From: Elusimicrobiota bacterium
Lineage (GTDB): Bacteria; Elusimicrobiota; Endomicrobiia; Endomicrobiales; Endomicrobiaceae
DNA: 64,000 nucleotides
Direction: 5' to 3'
NCBI GenBank assembly: GCA_031274365.1
Contig: JAISQF010000008.1
Location: 1-64,000, forward strand
In this document: one piece after another, positions 55,452 to 64,000 of the stretch
How positions within the stretch are numbered: the first letter of the stretch is position 1
How the letters are laid out: every line of letters starts with the position of its first letter
Position numbers and translations under genes: made by a program
The notes under the pieces: generated by a model
Told to the model about the DNA's origin: nothing
The model's input: the letters and a program-made list of their open reading frames with translations, nothing else
Databases searched by the model: none

Positions 55452-56745
55452 TTCCCCCGGGAATTAAATTAATTATTTCTTTAATAGGTATGCAGTATTT
55501 ATCGGACGCTTCTTTTGCTCTGTGATTTTCAAGTATAGATTGGGCAGTCTTTATCATAGCCGGATAAGCCGCGCGTAAAAGTTGATTTGCGTAAATAACA
55601 ATTTTGACATTATTTTTAATAAGCTCTTCCTCTTTTACTTGACAATAATAAGACGGCATAGCTATAAGCGGTTTCAAATAACCCAAACTATTATAACATT
55701 GGCAAAATTCTTTTACCTCTTCAAAACTTTCCTTTTTCCAATGTATCATTATGCCGTCTGCGCCCGACTGTATATACGCTTTAGTTCTATCTATGGCATC
55801 GTCCAAACTTTTATCAAATATTAAACTTTCGATCTTTGCAAATATCATAAAATTTTCGCCCGTTTGCGCGCGTTTTCCCGCGGCTATTTTTTGCGAGAAG
55901 TTTTCAATACTGTCTTGACCGTCGAAAAATCCGTTTTTAGATAAATTATTATTATTTATTTTGTCGTTGATAGTGATAGCCGAAACGCCGAGACTTTCAA
56001 GAGATTTAATCGTGGAAACAAAATGCTCTATCTGGCCTCCGTTGCTTCCGTCGTAAATTATAGGTTTTGTGGTTATGTCCAACATATCAAAAATAGTTAA
56101 AATCCTCGTTGTAACGTCAAGATAACCGTTGTTGAGTTTGCCTTTTGCAACCGGCTGAGTTAAAGATGAAATCCACATCGCGTCAAATTCTCTTCTTTGA
56201 TTATTTTCGCTTATAAAAACATTTTCAGCTATCAATGAAGTCAAACCGTTATGCGCTTCTATTACTCTTACAATATCTTTATTATCTATAAGCCTTTTTA
56301 ATTTTTGGCTTCTTAAAGACGGAGTTGTTCCTATTTCTTTAAGCGCTTTATTTAATTTCGTCGAAGAAATACCTTCGGTGTAAGGAACTTCTATAAGCTC
56401 TCCGCCCCATTTTGATATTACTTCTATAACTTTTTGACGGACGGCGGATTGAACTCCGCTTTTCCAATCGTCTCCGTGAACTACAAAATTAGGTTTTATT
56501 TTTTCCAAATTCTCAGTGTAATCGAGAGTGTCTTGAGGCACAACTTCGTCAACGCCTTTAACATTTTCAATTATCACTTTTCTTTGTTCAAAACTCATAT
56601 AGGGAAGTCTCTTATAGCTTGCCACGGCTTTATCGGTAAGCAAACCCACTATCAATTGCCCGCCTAATTTTCTTGCCCGCTCAATAATGTTCAAATGTCC
56701 CGGATGAAGCAAGTCCGCGCTCATGCCTAAATAAATTTTTTTCAT
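55438..56745 (-). CDS. Cytidylyltransferase / phosphoenolpyruvate-mutase-like fusion
   Basis: 435 residues in two domains. 1-135: nucleotidyltransferase of the TagD type ([15 protein letters not shown] with HPGH at 14-17; GISSTKL near 125). 145-435: PEP mutase/isocitrate lyase-type barrel ([25 protein letters not shown]). Such fusions make and activate phosphonates for surface glycans. However, expected active-site residues differ: the DxD of the metal loop is D232-G-S234, EDK is N260-D-K262, the NS gate is N271-G272, the R of the ARIE motif is K304 and HSK is H335-W-K. Mutase activity is therefore doubtful. No phosphonopyruvate decarboxylase gene is present in the window. Confidence 0.8.
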   Translation of the reverse strand: MKKIYLGMSADLLHPGHLNIIERARKLGGQLIVGLLTDKAVASYKRLPYMSFEQRKVIIENVKGVDEVVPQDTLDYTENLEKIKPNFVVHGDDWKSGVQSAVRQKVIEVISKWGGELIEVPYTEGISSTKLNKALKEIGTTPSLRSQKLKRLIDNKDIVRVIEAHNGLTSLIAENVFISENNQRREFDAMWISSLTQPVAKGKLNNGYLDVTTRILTIFDMLDITTKPIIYDGSNGGQIEHFVSTIKSLESLGVSAITINDKINNNNLSKNGFFDGQDSIENFSQKIAAGKRAQTGENFMIFAKIESLIFDKSLDDAIDRTKAYIQSGADGIMIHWKKESFEEVKEFCQCYNSLGYLKPLIAMPSYYCQVKEEELIKNNVKIVIYANQLLRAAYPAMIKTAQSILENHRAKEASDKYCIPIKEIINLIPGGNVDS

Positions 56746-56839
56746 TGCAATACACTGTCCCCAAATTATTTTTACTTAAATCATAAAAAATAATACTATA
56801 TTTAAAACTAAAGATAACAACAATACAAAACTTTTATTA

Positions 56840-57979
56840 TTACAAATTAAATGCTTTTTCAATTAATCTAATATCGTCTTGATTATCTAATTTTTTATAT
56901 AAACCTATATTTTTTCTTGAAACATTTGGATCAAAAAATCCTTTTTTATAAATATGATTTTCCTCTTTCAAACCGCAAAAATCCATAATCTTTTTTATAT
57001 TTTGTTCATAGTTAAAAACTAAATCTTCAAAACTAATATACATTATATTTTTATTTTCTCCTATCACTAAACGTTCCCTCATTCGTTTATAAGAATTAAT
57101 AAATTCGTCAACTTTTTTAGGCAGCCAAGGAACATCCAATAAAATAGCAGTCGCAAAAACATCCCTTGGATCTCTATAAACATGCAGCCTTTTCAAATCT
57201 TTCACATAATTTTTTATTGTATCATCCGAAACATTCGGACCGATAAATTGATCTAAAACAAGATATTCTTTTGACTCTATAGTCTTAAAAACTTTATCTA
57301 AAAAAATCTGCGCTCTCTGGCGGTAAACATCCAAAGTCAAGTCTTTTTTTGACGCAAATGTATATCCGATATCGCTTGGATAAACTAAATATGGAGCGCT
57401 GATATTTGTCGGAATAGACTTCTCCTCGTCATCGCAGAAAGATGCATAGCCTATATCCCAGCCCGACAATTTTTTTTTATCTGAAATTTGATCGACAAAT
57501 TCCCACATCAACTCCATATATTTATCATTATAAATTCCGCCGTTATTTACATAAAATCTTTCACTAAGTCCGACAAAATGATTTATTATATCCGAATTTA
57601 ATAAACCTGCGGCAATATATTTTTCTAAATCAAGTATGCCGTAACTGTCTCTAAAAATTGTAAATTCTATTTTGGCTTCATCATTTTTTATTGTTTTGCC
57701 TAAAGGGCCGATGCCGTTTTCATCAATGCCGCCGCTGACGGAGCAATTGTCAAATTCTCTCAAAAAATCAATGACGGCCCCCGAACCGCTATGCCCTTCT
57801 CCCGAAACTGAAATCAAGTGAGAACAGTGGCTTTTAGGCTCAGTCCATTCTCTCTTTATGGAACCTCTTTTTGACTCCGATAAAATCTTTCTTACTCTGA
57901 TTCTTTTATCTCTGTCATAAATCAAATTAGAAATCATTTTTGCATAAATTTTCTTGAATTTTTTTTTTAATCTATTCAT
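56840..57979 (-). CDS. Sulfotransferase-family protein
   Basis: 379 residues. PAPS-binding P-loop-like GEGHSGSGA (60-68) near the N-terminus, the 3'-phosphate motif HVYRDPRDVFATA, and ISFEDLVFNYEQNIKKIMDF followed by CGL, which closes most sulfotransferase domains. It would transfer sulfate from PAPS to a glycan; acceptor unknown. Basic first 50 residues may contact the membrane. Confidence 0.8.
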   Translation of the reverse strand: MNRLKKKFKKIYAKMISNLIYDRDKRIRVRKILSESKRGSIKREWTEPKSHCSHLISVSGEGHSGSGAVIDFLREFDNCSVSGGIDENGIGPLGKTIKNDEAKIEFTIFRDSYGILDLEKYIAAGLLNSDIINHFVGLSERFYVNNGGIYNDKYMELMWEFVDQISDKKKLSGWDIGYASFCDDEEKSIPTNISAPYLVYPSDIGYTFASKKDLTLDVYRQRAQIFLDKVFKTIESKEYLVLDQFIGPNVSDDTIKNYVKDLKRLHVYRDPRDVFATAILLDVPWLPKKVDEFINSYKRMRERLVIGENKNIMYISFEDLVFNYEQNIKKIMDFCGLKEENHIYKKGFFDPNVSRKNIGLYKKLDNQDDIRLIEKAFNL

Positions 57980-58078
57980 CTAAGAAACCTTTATTTATTT
58001 TTCTGCATAAAATAATGTTCATATAAATAATCGTCCATATTTAAAAATTTCTTTACTCTATACATTTCACCCTCTATT

Positions 58079-58822
58079 TTATATGCCAAGGATTTCTAAA
58101 CACTCTTTCGGATTTTCCACTCCGTGTATTTCATAATTTCCCGCGGCGCGTAAATACTGGACAAGACTGTAATCATTTCCGCCTTCGTCAATTTTATCTC
58201 CAAAAAATATAATTTTTGTTTTTGGAAATTCTTTGCGCAAAATATCTATAACCTGCTCTTTGCCAAACCCTTTTTTAACGATATCTATGCTTATATTTCC
58301 GCCTATAGAAAATTCATAGCCCGGACAAAGCTTTTTTAATCTATCGACAATTTCTTTTCTCTCCCCGCTGCTATCGTCCCAATTTTTATATTTTATTCTT
58401 TCGCTGTGAGGGCAGTCTCTGCCAAGCACGCTGAAATTTATCGCTCCGCAGCGTTTCTCTAAATAGTTTGGAAATAATTTGAACGGATATTTTGTCCTCT
58501 TGCGTTCTGTTGTTAAGAGATCAACCAGCAAAGCGTCCTCAACAAAAGGCCTGCTAAAAATTTTTTCGCCTTTTTTATAAATCTCATTTCCCATAGACGA
58601 AAAAATACCGCAGATGTAAAAAAATATTTCAGACGGAATTTGCTCTTTAACTTTTACAATATCCGAACCTGAAACTATGTATGCCGAATTTGTTTTTATA
58701 AAGGGAATGAAACGGCGGGCAAAATATTCCTCCATAGGCAATCTGGCAGGCGTAAGCGTTCCATCCAAATCAAAAAGATACAGAGATTCATTCGACACTT
58801 TTAATATATCCTCTTTTATCAC
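58079..58822 (-). CDS. Eukaryotic-type phosphomannomutase (HAD superfamily)
   Basis: 247 residues. HAD nucleophile motif DLDGT (18-22), then GNEIYKKGEKIF, the PMM block AINFSVLGRDCPHSERIKY, FSIGGNISIDIVKKGFGKEQ and FFGDKIDEGGNDYSLVQ. This is the pattern of alpha-PMM enzymes of eukaryotes (human PMM1/2), converting mannose 6-phosphate to mannose 1-phosphate, and not the usual bacterial ManB fold. The annotated start is a GTG; a second GTG at 58798 (VSNESLYLFD), preceded by AGAGG, is equally possible. Confidence 0.85.
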   Translation of the reverse strand: MIKEDILKVSNESLYLFDLDGTLTPARLPMEEYFARRFIPFIKTNSAYIVSGSDIVKVKEQIPSEIFFYICGIFSSMGNEIYKKGEKIFSRPFVEDALLVDLLTTERKRTKYPFKLFPNYLEKRCGAINFSVLGRDCPHSERIKYKNWDDSSGERKEIVDRLKKLCPGYEFSIGGNISIDIVKKGFGKEQVIDILRKEFPKTKIIFFGDKIDEGGNDYSLVQYLRAAGNYEIHGVENPKECLEILGI

Positions 58823-58937
58823 TCGGCGCTTGAATTATATTGATTAGACAGACAACTAACGTCCCGAAATTACTCTCATAATAAGCGCTGTTATATAGAT
58901 AAATTTTCTATTTTTTCTCTGTCCAATTATTCAATAT

Positions 58938-59372
58938 TTACGACGAAAAATTGGCTTTGTTTTGTCCGCCGACTCCAAATTCCAAACAAACATTATATTT
59001 CCGGCAGACAGGGATTTCTGGAATATTATCTTTTGTTCTGTCTCCGCCGTTTGCAAAAACAAGATTTACATCGGGATATTTTTCGCGGCATTTTTTAATT
59101 CCATCGCAAGCTGAATTATCGCTGTCGTCAAATTCAAAAACTTCAACAACGCCTTTTATATTTTCACATATAATTTTGCGCGATTTAAAAGGCATAAAAA
59201 ATTTTCCTTTCTTACGGATAAGCCAATCGTTAGAATTAAGTAATAAAATTACTCCGTCGCTTTTTGAAACGGCGTCTTTAATCAATTCTATATGTCCCTC
59301 ATGAACAGGATCAAAACCGCCGCTTACAATATAATACGTTTTCTGATTTTTATTTTCCGTTTTTTGTTCCAT
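58938..59372 (-). CDS. Cytidylyltransferase-like nucleotidyltransferase
   Basis: 144 residues. Nucleotidyltransferase fold with SGGFDPVHEGHIELIKDA (HxGH present), LLLNSNDWLIRKKGKFFMPF, VFANGGDRTKDNIPE and a closing GVGGQNKANFSS. The final block corresponds to 'GVGG.dK.qSS' in small RfaE2-like transferases that activate sugar 1-phosphates. GGAG lies upstream within the GT8 3' end. It sits next to the phosphomannomutase, so it may activate that enzyme's product or a heptose phosphate. Confidence 0.88.
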   Translation of the reverse strand: MEQKTENKNQKTYYIVSGGFDPVHEGHIELIKDAVSKSDGVILLLNSNDWLIRKKGKFFMPFKSRKIICENIKGVVEVFEFDDSDNSACDGIKKCREKYPDVNLVFANGGDRTKDNIPEIPVCRKYNVCLEFGVGGQNKANFSS

Positions 59373-59376
59373 AAAA

Positions 59377-60354
59377 TCAAATTACTCCTTTTTCTTTAAG
59401 AATATTTTCAGAATATCTCCACACTCTATAACGAATTTTATTTTTCAATGATAATTTATTGTAATCAAATTTCTTAAAAATTCTTGTTTTCTCTAAACCC
59501 AACTCGGCAAAAATATCCCACCAAACATCCGCCTTTTTTGTCTCTCTATGCTTCCAAGGTTTCCAAGCGGCATAATGAAGTATTTTTGGTTTATATAAAG
59601 ATTCCAGCAATTCTTCTTGCGCATAATGACTTTGAAATCCTTCTTTGGAAATAACATCCATTAAATATGGATATGAAATATATCTCAAGGAAATATATTT
59701 TACTTTATTATCGCAAGCTATATTCATCACATCCTGATCCGGCCACTTTTTTGCAATATTATCGTCATTGACTATTTCAATCATCTTTTCTTCCAAATTA
59801 TCCCGCCTAATTTTATCTAAATTCATCACCCATATTCCGCCGGCAAAATAAGTGTCTCTAAATTTATCGCAATTCTCTTTTGAGAAATGCGACAATTCGT
59901 CTGGATCATTTTTTATAAAAGCATTTTTTACCGCGCCGATATATTGATTTTCTAAATCTAAATCACTCAACTCGGATATATCGTCCATAAAAACAACATC
60001 CACATCTGAATAAATAATTTTATCAAACTGTGGAAAAAACCTTGCGGCAAAACATTTAACTATTGCATCCGGAGTAAATTTTCTTAAATTTTTTTCTAAA
60101 CCTTCAAAGTTTCCTCTGTCCCACTCTTGCCTCAAAAAACCTTTAACGTCTATAAATTCTAATTCGGCATTCTTATGTTTATTAACAATATTAAAAAGCA
60201 AATCCTGATTATATTCTGAAATATCCGAATGTAAAACGAACATTTTATAAACTATATCCGTCTTGGCATAATATAATAACGTATGAAATGCAACCGCCGC
60301 AGGAACAACATAATCGTTATTGAAAGAAAAAAATATTGGATTCTCGTTTTTCAT
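59377..60354 (-). CDS. Glycosyltransferase family 8
   Basis: 325 residues from ATG 60354 (MKNENPIFFSFNNDYVVP), with AGGAG upstream; a longer frame to 60417 is not supported. GT8 features: FFSFNNDYVVPAAVAFHTLL, the DxD metal site KIIYSDVDVVFMDD, FAGGIWVMNLDKIR, WPDQDVMNIA and HYAAWKPW. Such enzymes add glucose or galactose in lipopolysaccharide cores. The C-terminus RYRVWRYSENILKEKGVI is a basic amphipathic helix; a copy of this end is fossilised at 62603-62659. Confidence 0.92.
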   Translation of the reverse strand: MKNENPIFFSFNNDYVVPAAVAFHTLLYYAKTDIVYKMFVLHSDISEYNQDLLFNIVNKHKNAELEFIDVKGFLRQEWDRGNFEGLEKNLRKFTPDAIVKCFAARFFPQFDKIIYSDVDVVFMDDISELSDLDLENQYIGAVKNAFIKNDPDELSHFSKENCDKFRDTYFAGGIWVMNLDKIRRDNLEEKMIEIVNDDNIAKKWPDQDVMNIACDNKVKYISLRYISYPYLMDVISKEGFQSHYAQEELLESLYKPKILHYAAWKPWKHRETKKADVWWDIFAELGLEKTRIFKKFDYNKLSLKNKIRYRVWRYSENILKEKGVI

Positions 60355-60439
60355 ATAATATCTCCTCGCATTAATAATCGCCCAACATTTACAATAATGA
60401 AATCGAAAAACCGACAAAATATAGTTGTTGTTTAAAGTT

Positions 60440-61387
60440 TTACATATTTTCCTCCTCTCCTTTGTCTTTCCCTTCGCTTGTATTAACTGTTAAAATACAA
60501 ACTTTCCCGCCAAGTATATAGTATTTAATCTTATCATTATAAACCTTTTTTCTAAACAATGACAATTTAGAAAACAATTTGTATTTTGACATAACATAAT
60601 CTTTATTCGGATTATCAACTTTAATCTCAAAGTTATGAGTCCTGGCAAATTCTTTCACTTTATTAAACATATCTATATAATCGCTATCTTTCTTTTTCGC
60701 TTCTTGACTATCCTGCAAATTCATAATAGAACCAGCTCTACGAAACCTATAATAGTATGAAACTTTCGGCACTAAAACTATCTTATTTGAATAATACAAC
60801 GCAGTGACAGTAAACATAGGATCTTCCCCGTATCCGTATATTCCTGCTTCAAAACTAAGATTTCTGTCCTTAATAAATTCTGTCTTAAAAAGATATTTCC
60901 AAACAGTTAGATGTATAAAACCGTAAACATAGAGTTTGTCATTAGTATTTGTAAGAATGACATTTTGCGAAAAGCTTATAACAGACCAATCACATACCCC
61001 TCCCCCATCTACAAAAAATCGAAACCCACTACCAGCCATATCCGCTTGAGTGTCAACCGCCGCTTTTAGCATTTTCTCATAATAATCAAGATCTATATAA
61101 TCGTCGCTGTCCATAAAATGAATATATTCGCCCTGCGCTTGTTTGATTCCGGCATTTCTTGCACTGGCCGCCAATCCTCTATTAGCCTGCTTTATAATTT
61201 TTATACGCGTATCTTGGCTTGCATATTTTTCATAAATTAAATGCGAACCATCGGTAGATCCGTCGTCAACTATTATTATTTCAAGGTTTCTATAAGTCTG
61301 AAATATTAAATTCTCCAAACACTGAGATAAATATTTCTCAACATTATAAACTGGAACTATTACGGATATTAAAGGATCTCGCGTCAT
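60440..61387 (-). CDS. Glycosyltransferase family 2 (paralogue 1)
   Basis: 315 residues: SVIVPVYNVEKYLSQCLENL, IIIVDDGSTDGSHL, ARNAGIKQAQGEYIHFMDSD, acceptor region GIYGYGEDPMFTVTALYYSN. The start has GAGGGG upstream. It is a close paralogue of the genes at 62663-63583 and 63687-64000; N- and C-terminal stretches are almost the same (DYVMSKYKLFSKLSLFRKKV) while the middle differs, suggesting exchange of end segments and different acceptor use. Confidence 0.93.
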   Translation of the reverse strand: MTRDPLISVIVPVYNVEKYLSQCLENLIFQTYRNLEIIIVDDGSTDGSHLIYEKYASQDTRIKIIKQANRGLAASARNAGIKQAQGEYIHFMDSDDYIDLDYYEKMLKAAVDTQADMAGSGFRFFVDGGGVCDWSVISFSQNVILTNTNDKLYVYGFIHLTVWKYLFKTEFIKDRNLSFEAGIYGYGEDPMFTVTALYYSNKIVLVPKVSYYYRFRRAGSIMNLQDSQEAKKKDSDYIDMFNKVKEFARTHNFEIKVDNPNKDYVMSKYKLFSKLSLFRKKVYNDKIKYYILGGKVCILTVNTSEGKDKGEEENM

Positions 61388-61447
61388 TTTATTCCCCTCA
61401 TCTGATGAATTTATAGAGTATTTCTTTATGTTTTTTATCTATCTTCT

Positions 61448-62488
61448 TTATACCAACCCTTTTCTATGTAATTTTTTATACAGGTATTTAAAAACTTTAA
61501 GCCTCAATCTTTGCTTAAAACTCATCAATTTTATTCTCTTTTCATTTTCAATTTCTCTTTTACGCATATATGATAACATCAATTCTTCATTATTTATGTT
61601 TTTAAGAACATTTGTAAACATCTCTAAATAAATTGGCTTAATGGATTTATTTACAATATCATTCTTAAAACAGTCTATTGCTTTTAATATTACTTCATAA
61701 GCATTAAGAAAAAAAGCGGCTTTATACTTATTATTATAAAATTCATTATAATCAAGATATATCTGGGCATTTAATGTGTTTTGTTCAAATAAAGAAAGAG
61801 AAGTCCACACTCCTCCCCCAAGTCTATATACACTTTCTACATTGTTAACATATTTTGCTTTTCCATATTGCAGATGCATCATAAATCTCCCTGCATCAGC
61901 TCTAAAGGAAGCCTCCGAAATCGTCCCTACAGCTTTACTCATTATATCAGGAACTCCTTTCTTAAAAATAACATTCCTAAAAAACGCGCCGCTTGTTTGA
62001 GGAATCAACAGACTCCAATCGATAATATTATCTTGAGAAAAACTGGCTTCTTTTTTTCCATCCTCTCTAAAATATTTATAAGAAAGTTTTGCCTCGTCCT
62101 CATAGGAACATAGTATATTGGTAAAATAAATCGTATACTCGGGATGTGTCTCAAAAAAATCAAAAGCCCTTTGAAGTCTGTTTTCATCAGTCCAATAATC
62201 GTCAGGATCTAAAACGCAAAAATAATCAGTTTTGGTAAGAGAATATGCTCTTATGAGATTTTTAAGAATACCTCTTTCATTATCGTTTGATAAAAGAGGA
62301 TATATGTTTGAATATTTACTTGCATACTCCTTAATAATATTGAGAGAATTATCCGTTGAATTATCGTCGGATATTACTATTTGATAGTCAAAATTTGTCT
62401 TCTGAGAAAGAACTGAATCTATCGCTTGTCTTATAAACTTTCCTTTATTATAATTCAGCATTATGACAGTAAACCTATATGCACTCAT
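61448..62488 (-). CDS. Glycosyltransferase family 2
   Basis: 346 residues, less similar to its neighbours. YRFTVIMLNYNKGKFIRQAI, IVISDDNSTDNSL, DPDDYWTDENRL as the metal site, and a C-terminal basic helix (MSFKQRLRLKVFKYLYKKLH). AAGGA upstream. Sugar specificity cannot be read. Confidence 0.92.
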   Translation of the reverse strand: MSAYRFTVIMLNYNKGKFIRQAIDSVLSQKTNFDYQIVISDDNSTDNSLNIIKEYASKYSNIYPLLSNDNERGILKNLIRAYSLTKTDYFCVLDPDDYWTDENRLQRAFDFFETHPEYTIYFTNILCSYEDEAKLSYKYFREDGKKEASFSQDNIIDWSLLIPQTSGAFFRNVIFKKGVPDIMSKAVGTISEASFRADAGRFMMHLQYGKAKYVNNVESVYRLGGGVWTSLSLFEQNTLNAQIYLDYNEFYNNKYKAAFFLNAYEVILKAIDCFKNDIVNKSIKPIYLEMFTNVLKNINNEELMLSYMRKREIENEKRIKLMSFKQRLRLKVFKYLYKKLHRKGLV

Positions 62489-62602
62489 CTATCTATCCTT
62501 CTTGCGGATATCTACTTATATTCTCGAATTCCAAATCACTTTTCACTTTTGTATATAACACACAATCTTTTATATTTCCCTACTTTTCTCTCTCATTTTA
62601 CT

Positions 62603-62659
62603 CTATATAACTCCTTTTTTTAGAATACTATCAGAATATTTCCGCGCTTTATGCGGCAT
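62603..62659 (-). pseudogene. Fossil 3' end of a GT8 glycosyltransferase gene
   Basis: In the 174-bp gap between two GT2 genes, the minus strand reads KARKYSDSILKKGVI followed by TAG. This lines up with the end of the GT8 protein at 59377-60354 (RVWRYSENILKEKGVI, stop) at most positions and in frame up to the stop. Only the last 15-19 codons remain, directly after the stop of the neighbouring GT2 gene, so a GT8 gene was probably lost here by recombination. Confidence 0.6.
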
Positions 62660-62662
62660 ACT

Positions 62663-63583
62663 TTATTTATCATTTCCTTCGCTTGTATTAACTGTCAAAA
62701 CACAAATTTTCCCGCCAAATATATAATATTTAATTTTATCATTATAAACTTTTTTTCTAAACAATGACAATTTAGAAAATAATTTATATTTTGACATAAC
62801 ATAATCTTTATCCGGATTATCAACCCTTATTTCAAAATTATGACTTATTGCAAACTCTTTGAGCTTATTTCTCATATATAAATCATCATTGTTTCTTTTT
62901 TTTACTTTTTCACTGTCAATCATATTTGTAATAGAATTATAAGAATCTCTCCTATAATGATACATGGCCTCCGGAACTAAAACCACTTTATTTGAATAAT
63001 ACAGCGCAGGAACAGAAAACATACTATCTTCGCCGCAACATCTTCCTTCTTCAAAACTAAGATTTTTATTCTTAACAAATTCGCTTTTGAAAAGAAACTT
63101 AGTAACTCCTGGATATCTCAGACACTCGGAAACATGGAGTTTATCGTAAACATTTGTAAGAATTGCATTTTGCGAAAAGTTTATCCCAGCCCAAGTCACT
63201 CCGTTGCTTCTAAAAAAACAAAGCCTGCTGCAAGCAATATCCGCTTGAGTATCAATCGCCGCCTTTATCATTTTCTCATAATAATCAAGATCTATATAAT
63301 CGTCGCTGTCCATAAAATAAATATATTCGCCATGCGCCTGCTTCATCCCGGCATTTCTCGCGCCCGACGGTCCTTTATTAGCCTGCTTTACAATTTTTAT
63401 ACGCGGATCTTTGGCGGCATATTTTTCATAAACCAGATGCGAACCATCGGTAGATCCGTCATCAACTATTATTATTTCAAGGTTTTTATAAGTTTGATAT
63501 ATTAAATTTTCCAAACACTGAGACAAATATTTCTCAACATTATAAACTGGAACTATTACGGATATTAAAAAATCTTGCGGCAT
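62663..63583 (-). CDS. Glycosyltransferase family 2 (paralogue 2)
   Basis: 306 residues from ATG 63583 (MPQDFLISVIVPVYN), supported by AGGAAAG upstream. GT-A motifs IIIVDDGSTDGSHLVYEKYA and YFMDSDDYIDLDYYEKMIKA, acceptor region EEGRCCGEDSMFSVPALYYS. Very like paralogue 1 at both ends; differs in the middle (RLCFFRSNGVTWAGINFSQN). Repeated DNA at its 3' end could recombine with both neighbours. Confidence 0.93.
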   Translation of the reverse strand: MPQDFLISVIVPVYNVEKYLSQCLENLIYQTYKNLEIIIVDDGSTDGSHLVYEKYAAKDPRIKIVKQANKGPSGARNAGMKQAHGEYIYFMDSDDYIDLDYYEKMIKAAIDTQADIACSRLCFFRSNGVTWAGINFSQNAILTNVYDKLHVSECLRYPGVTKFLFKSEFVKNKNLSFEEGRCCGEDSMFSVPALYYSNKVVLVPEAMYHYRRDSYNSITNMIDSEKVKKRNNDDLYMRNKLKEFAISHNFEIRVDNPDKDYVMSKYKLFSKLSLFRKKVYNDKIKYYIFGGKICVLTVNTSEGNDK

Positions 63584-63686
63584 TTTACTTTCCTCGTCTA
63601 ATGAATTTTTTAATGTCTCTTTATGTTTTTTTATATTTTCTCTCAAACATGTGGCAATTTCACTTCTGATTTAGAACAAACATAGA

Positions 63687-64000
63687 CTATCCATCTTTTC
63701 CCTCGCTTAATTTAACCGTCAAAACACAAACTTTCCCGCCAAGTATATAGTATTTAATTTTATCATTATAAACCTTTTTTCTAAACAATGACAATTTAGA
63801 AAATAATTTATATTTTGACATAACATAATCTTTATCCGGATTGTCAACTTCATACTCAAAGTTATGACTTCTCGCAAATTCTTTGAGCTTATTTAACATA
63901 TATATATGATCGCTGTCTCTCTTTCTTGCCAGCTCATTATTAAACGCGCTTGAGATAGCGTCTAATCTTTTGAACCTGTAATGTAATTTTACATCAGGGA
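63687..64000 (-). CDS. Glycosyltransferase family 2 (paralogue 3), C-terminal part, cut by window edge
   Basis: The reading frame is open from the window edge (LHYRFKRLDAISSAFNNELA...) through HNFEYEVDNPDKDYVMSKYK to the stop at 63687; the ATG at 63899 is internal. The last 50 residues almost equal those of paralogues 1 and 2, ending KVCVLTVKLSEGKDG. The catalytic half lies beyond base 64000. Confidence 0.9.
   Translation of the reverse strand, partial: PDVKLHYRFKRLDAISSAFNNELARKRDSDHIYMLNKLKEFARSHNFEYEVDNPDKDYVMSKYKLFSKLSLFRKKVYNDKIKYYILGGKVCVLTVKLSEGKDG

Overview
The window reads as one long, leftward (minus-strand) block of a low-GC Gram-negative bacterial chromosome; I found no convincing gene on the plus strand. 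The 5' part of a 16S rRNA gene lies at the left edge. An outer membrane is implied by a LolA homologue, a TolC-type channel, an MsbA-type exporter and a large surface-glycan locus. My best guess is the Elusimicrobiota (Endomicrobia-like), but this rests on general character only; comparing the 16S fragment with a database would settle it.

Region 1 (1-2.2 kb): 16S 5' end behind a duplicated promoter/leader, one copy of a dispersed intergenic repeat, and two small genes of unknown role. Region 2 (2.2-6.5 kb): exonuclease VII (xseA, xseB) with prenyl diphosphate synthase and dxs. Region 3 (6.6-19.2 kb): proA, then a complete aerotolerance-type cluster (MoxR, DUF58, a membrane protein, BatA, B, C, D, E) running into nadD, yqeK, a LytR_C-type protein and an rsfS with a very long basic tail. 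Region 4 (19.3-28.2 kb): uvrB behind a structured GC-rich element; an RND pump operon (tetR, a 31-codon micro-ORF, tolC, RND permease, no adaptor gene); a lipoprotein with an odd leader; tRNA-Asp; a second repeat copy. Region 5 (28.2-41.5 kb): housekeeping run rpsO, pnp, accB, small wHTH gene, ftsK, lolA, rodZ-like, rimO, pgsA, pgpA, MBL hydrolase, xer, nadC, birA, two tiny membrane proteins, ybaB.

Region 6 (41.6-64 kb, continuing past the edge) is an accessory surface-glycan locus: four GT2 family glycosyltransferases plus one cut by the window edge, one GT8, one GT9, a nucleotidyltransferase, a eukaryotic-type phosphomannomutase, a sulfotransferase, a cytidylyltransferase/PEP-mutase fusion with a phosphonate-type iron alcohol dehydrogenase and a DegT aminotransferase, two large membrane proteins, an MsbA-like ABC exporter and a two-module FkbM protein. 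One membrane glycosyltransferase is split by an 18-G tract exactly where a frameshift occurs, which looks like a phase-variation switch. The tandem GT2 genes share almost identical 3' ends, and a fossil of a second GT8 gene sits between them, so the locus has been shuffled by recombination.

Most noteworthy: the poly-G switch; the PEP-mutase domain with several replaced active-site positions; the micro-ORF coupled to tetR and tolC; the mutually exclusive hairpins upstream of uvrB; the dispersed repeat family with long and short forms; and the basic tail on RsfS, whose 3' end resembles a piece of tolC.
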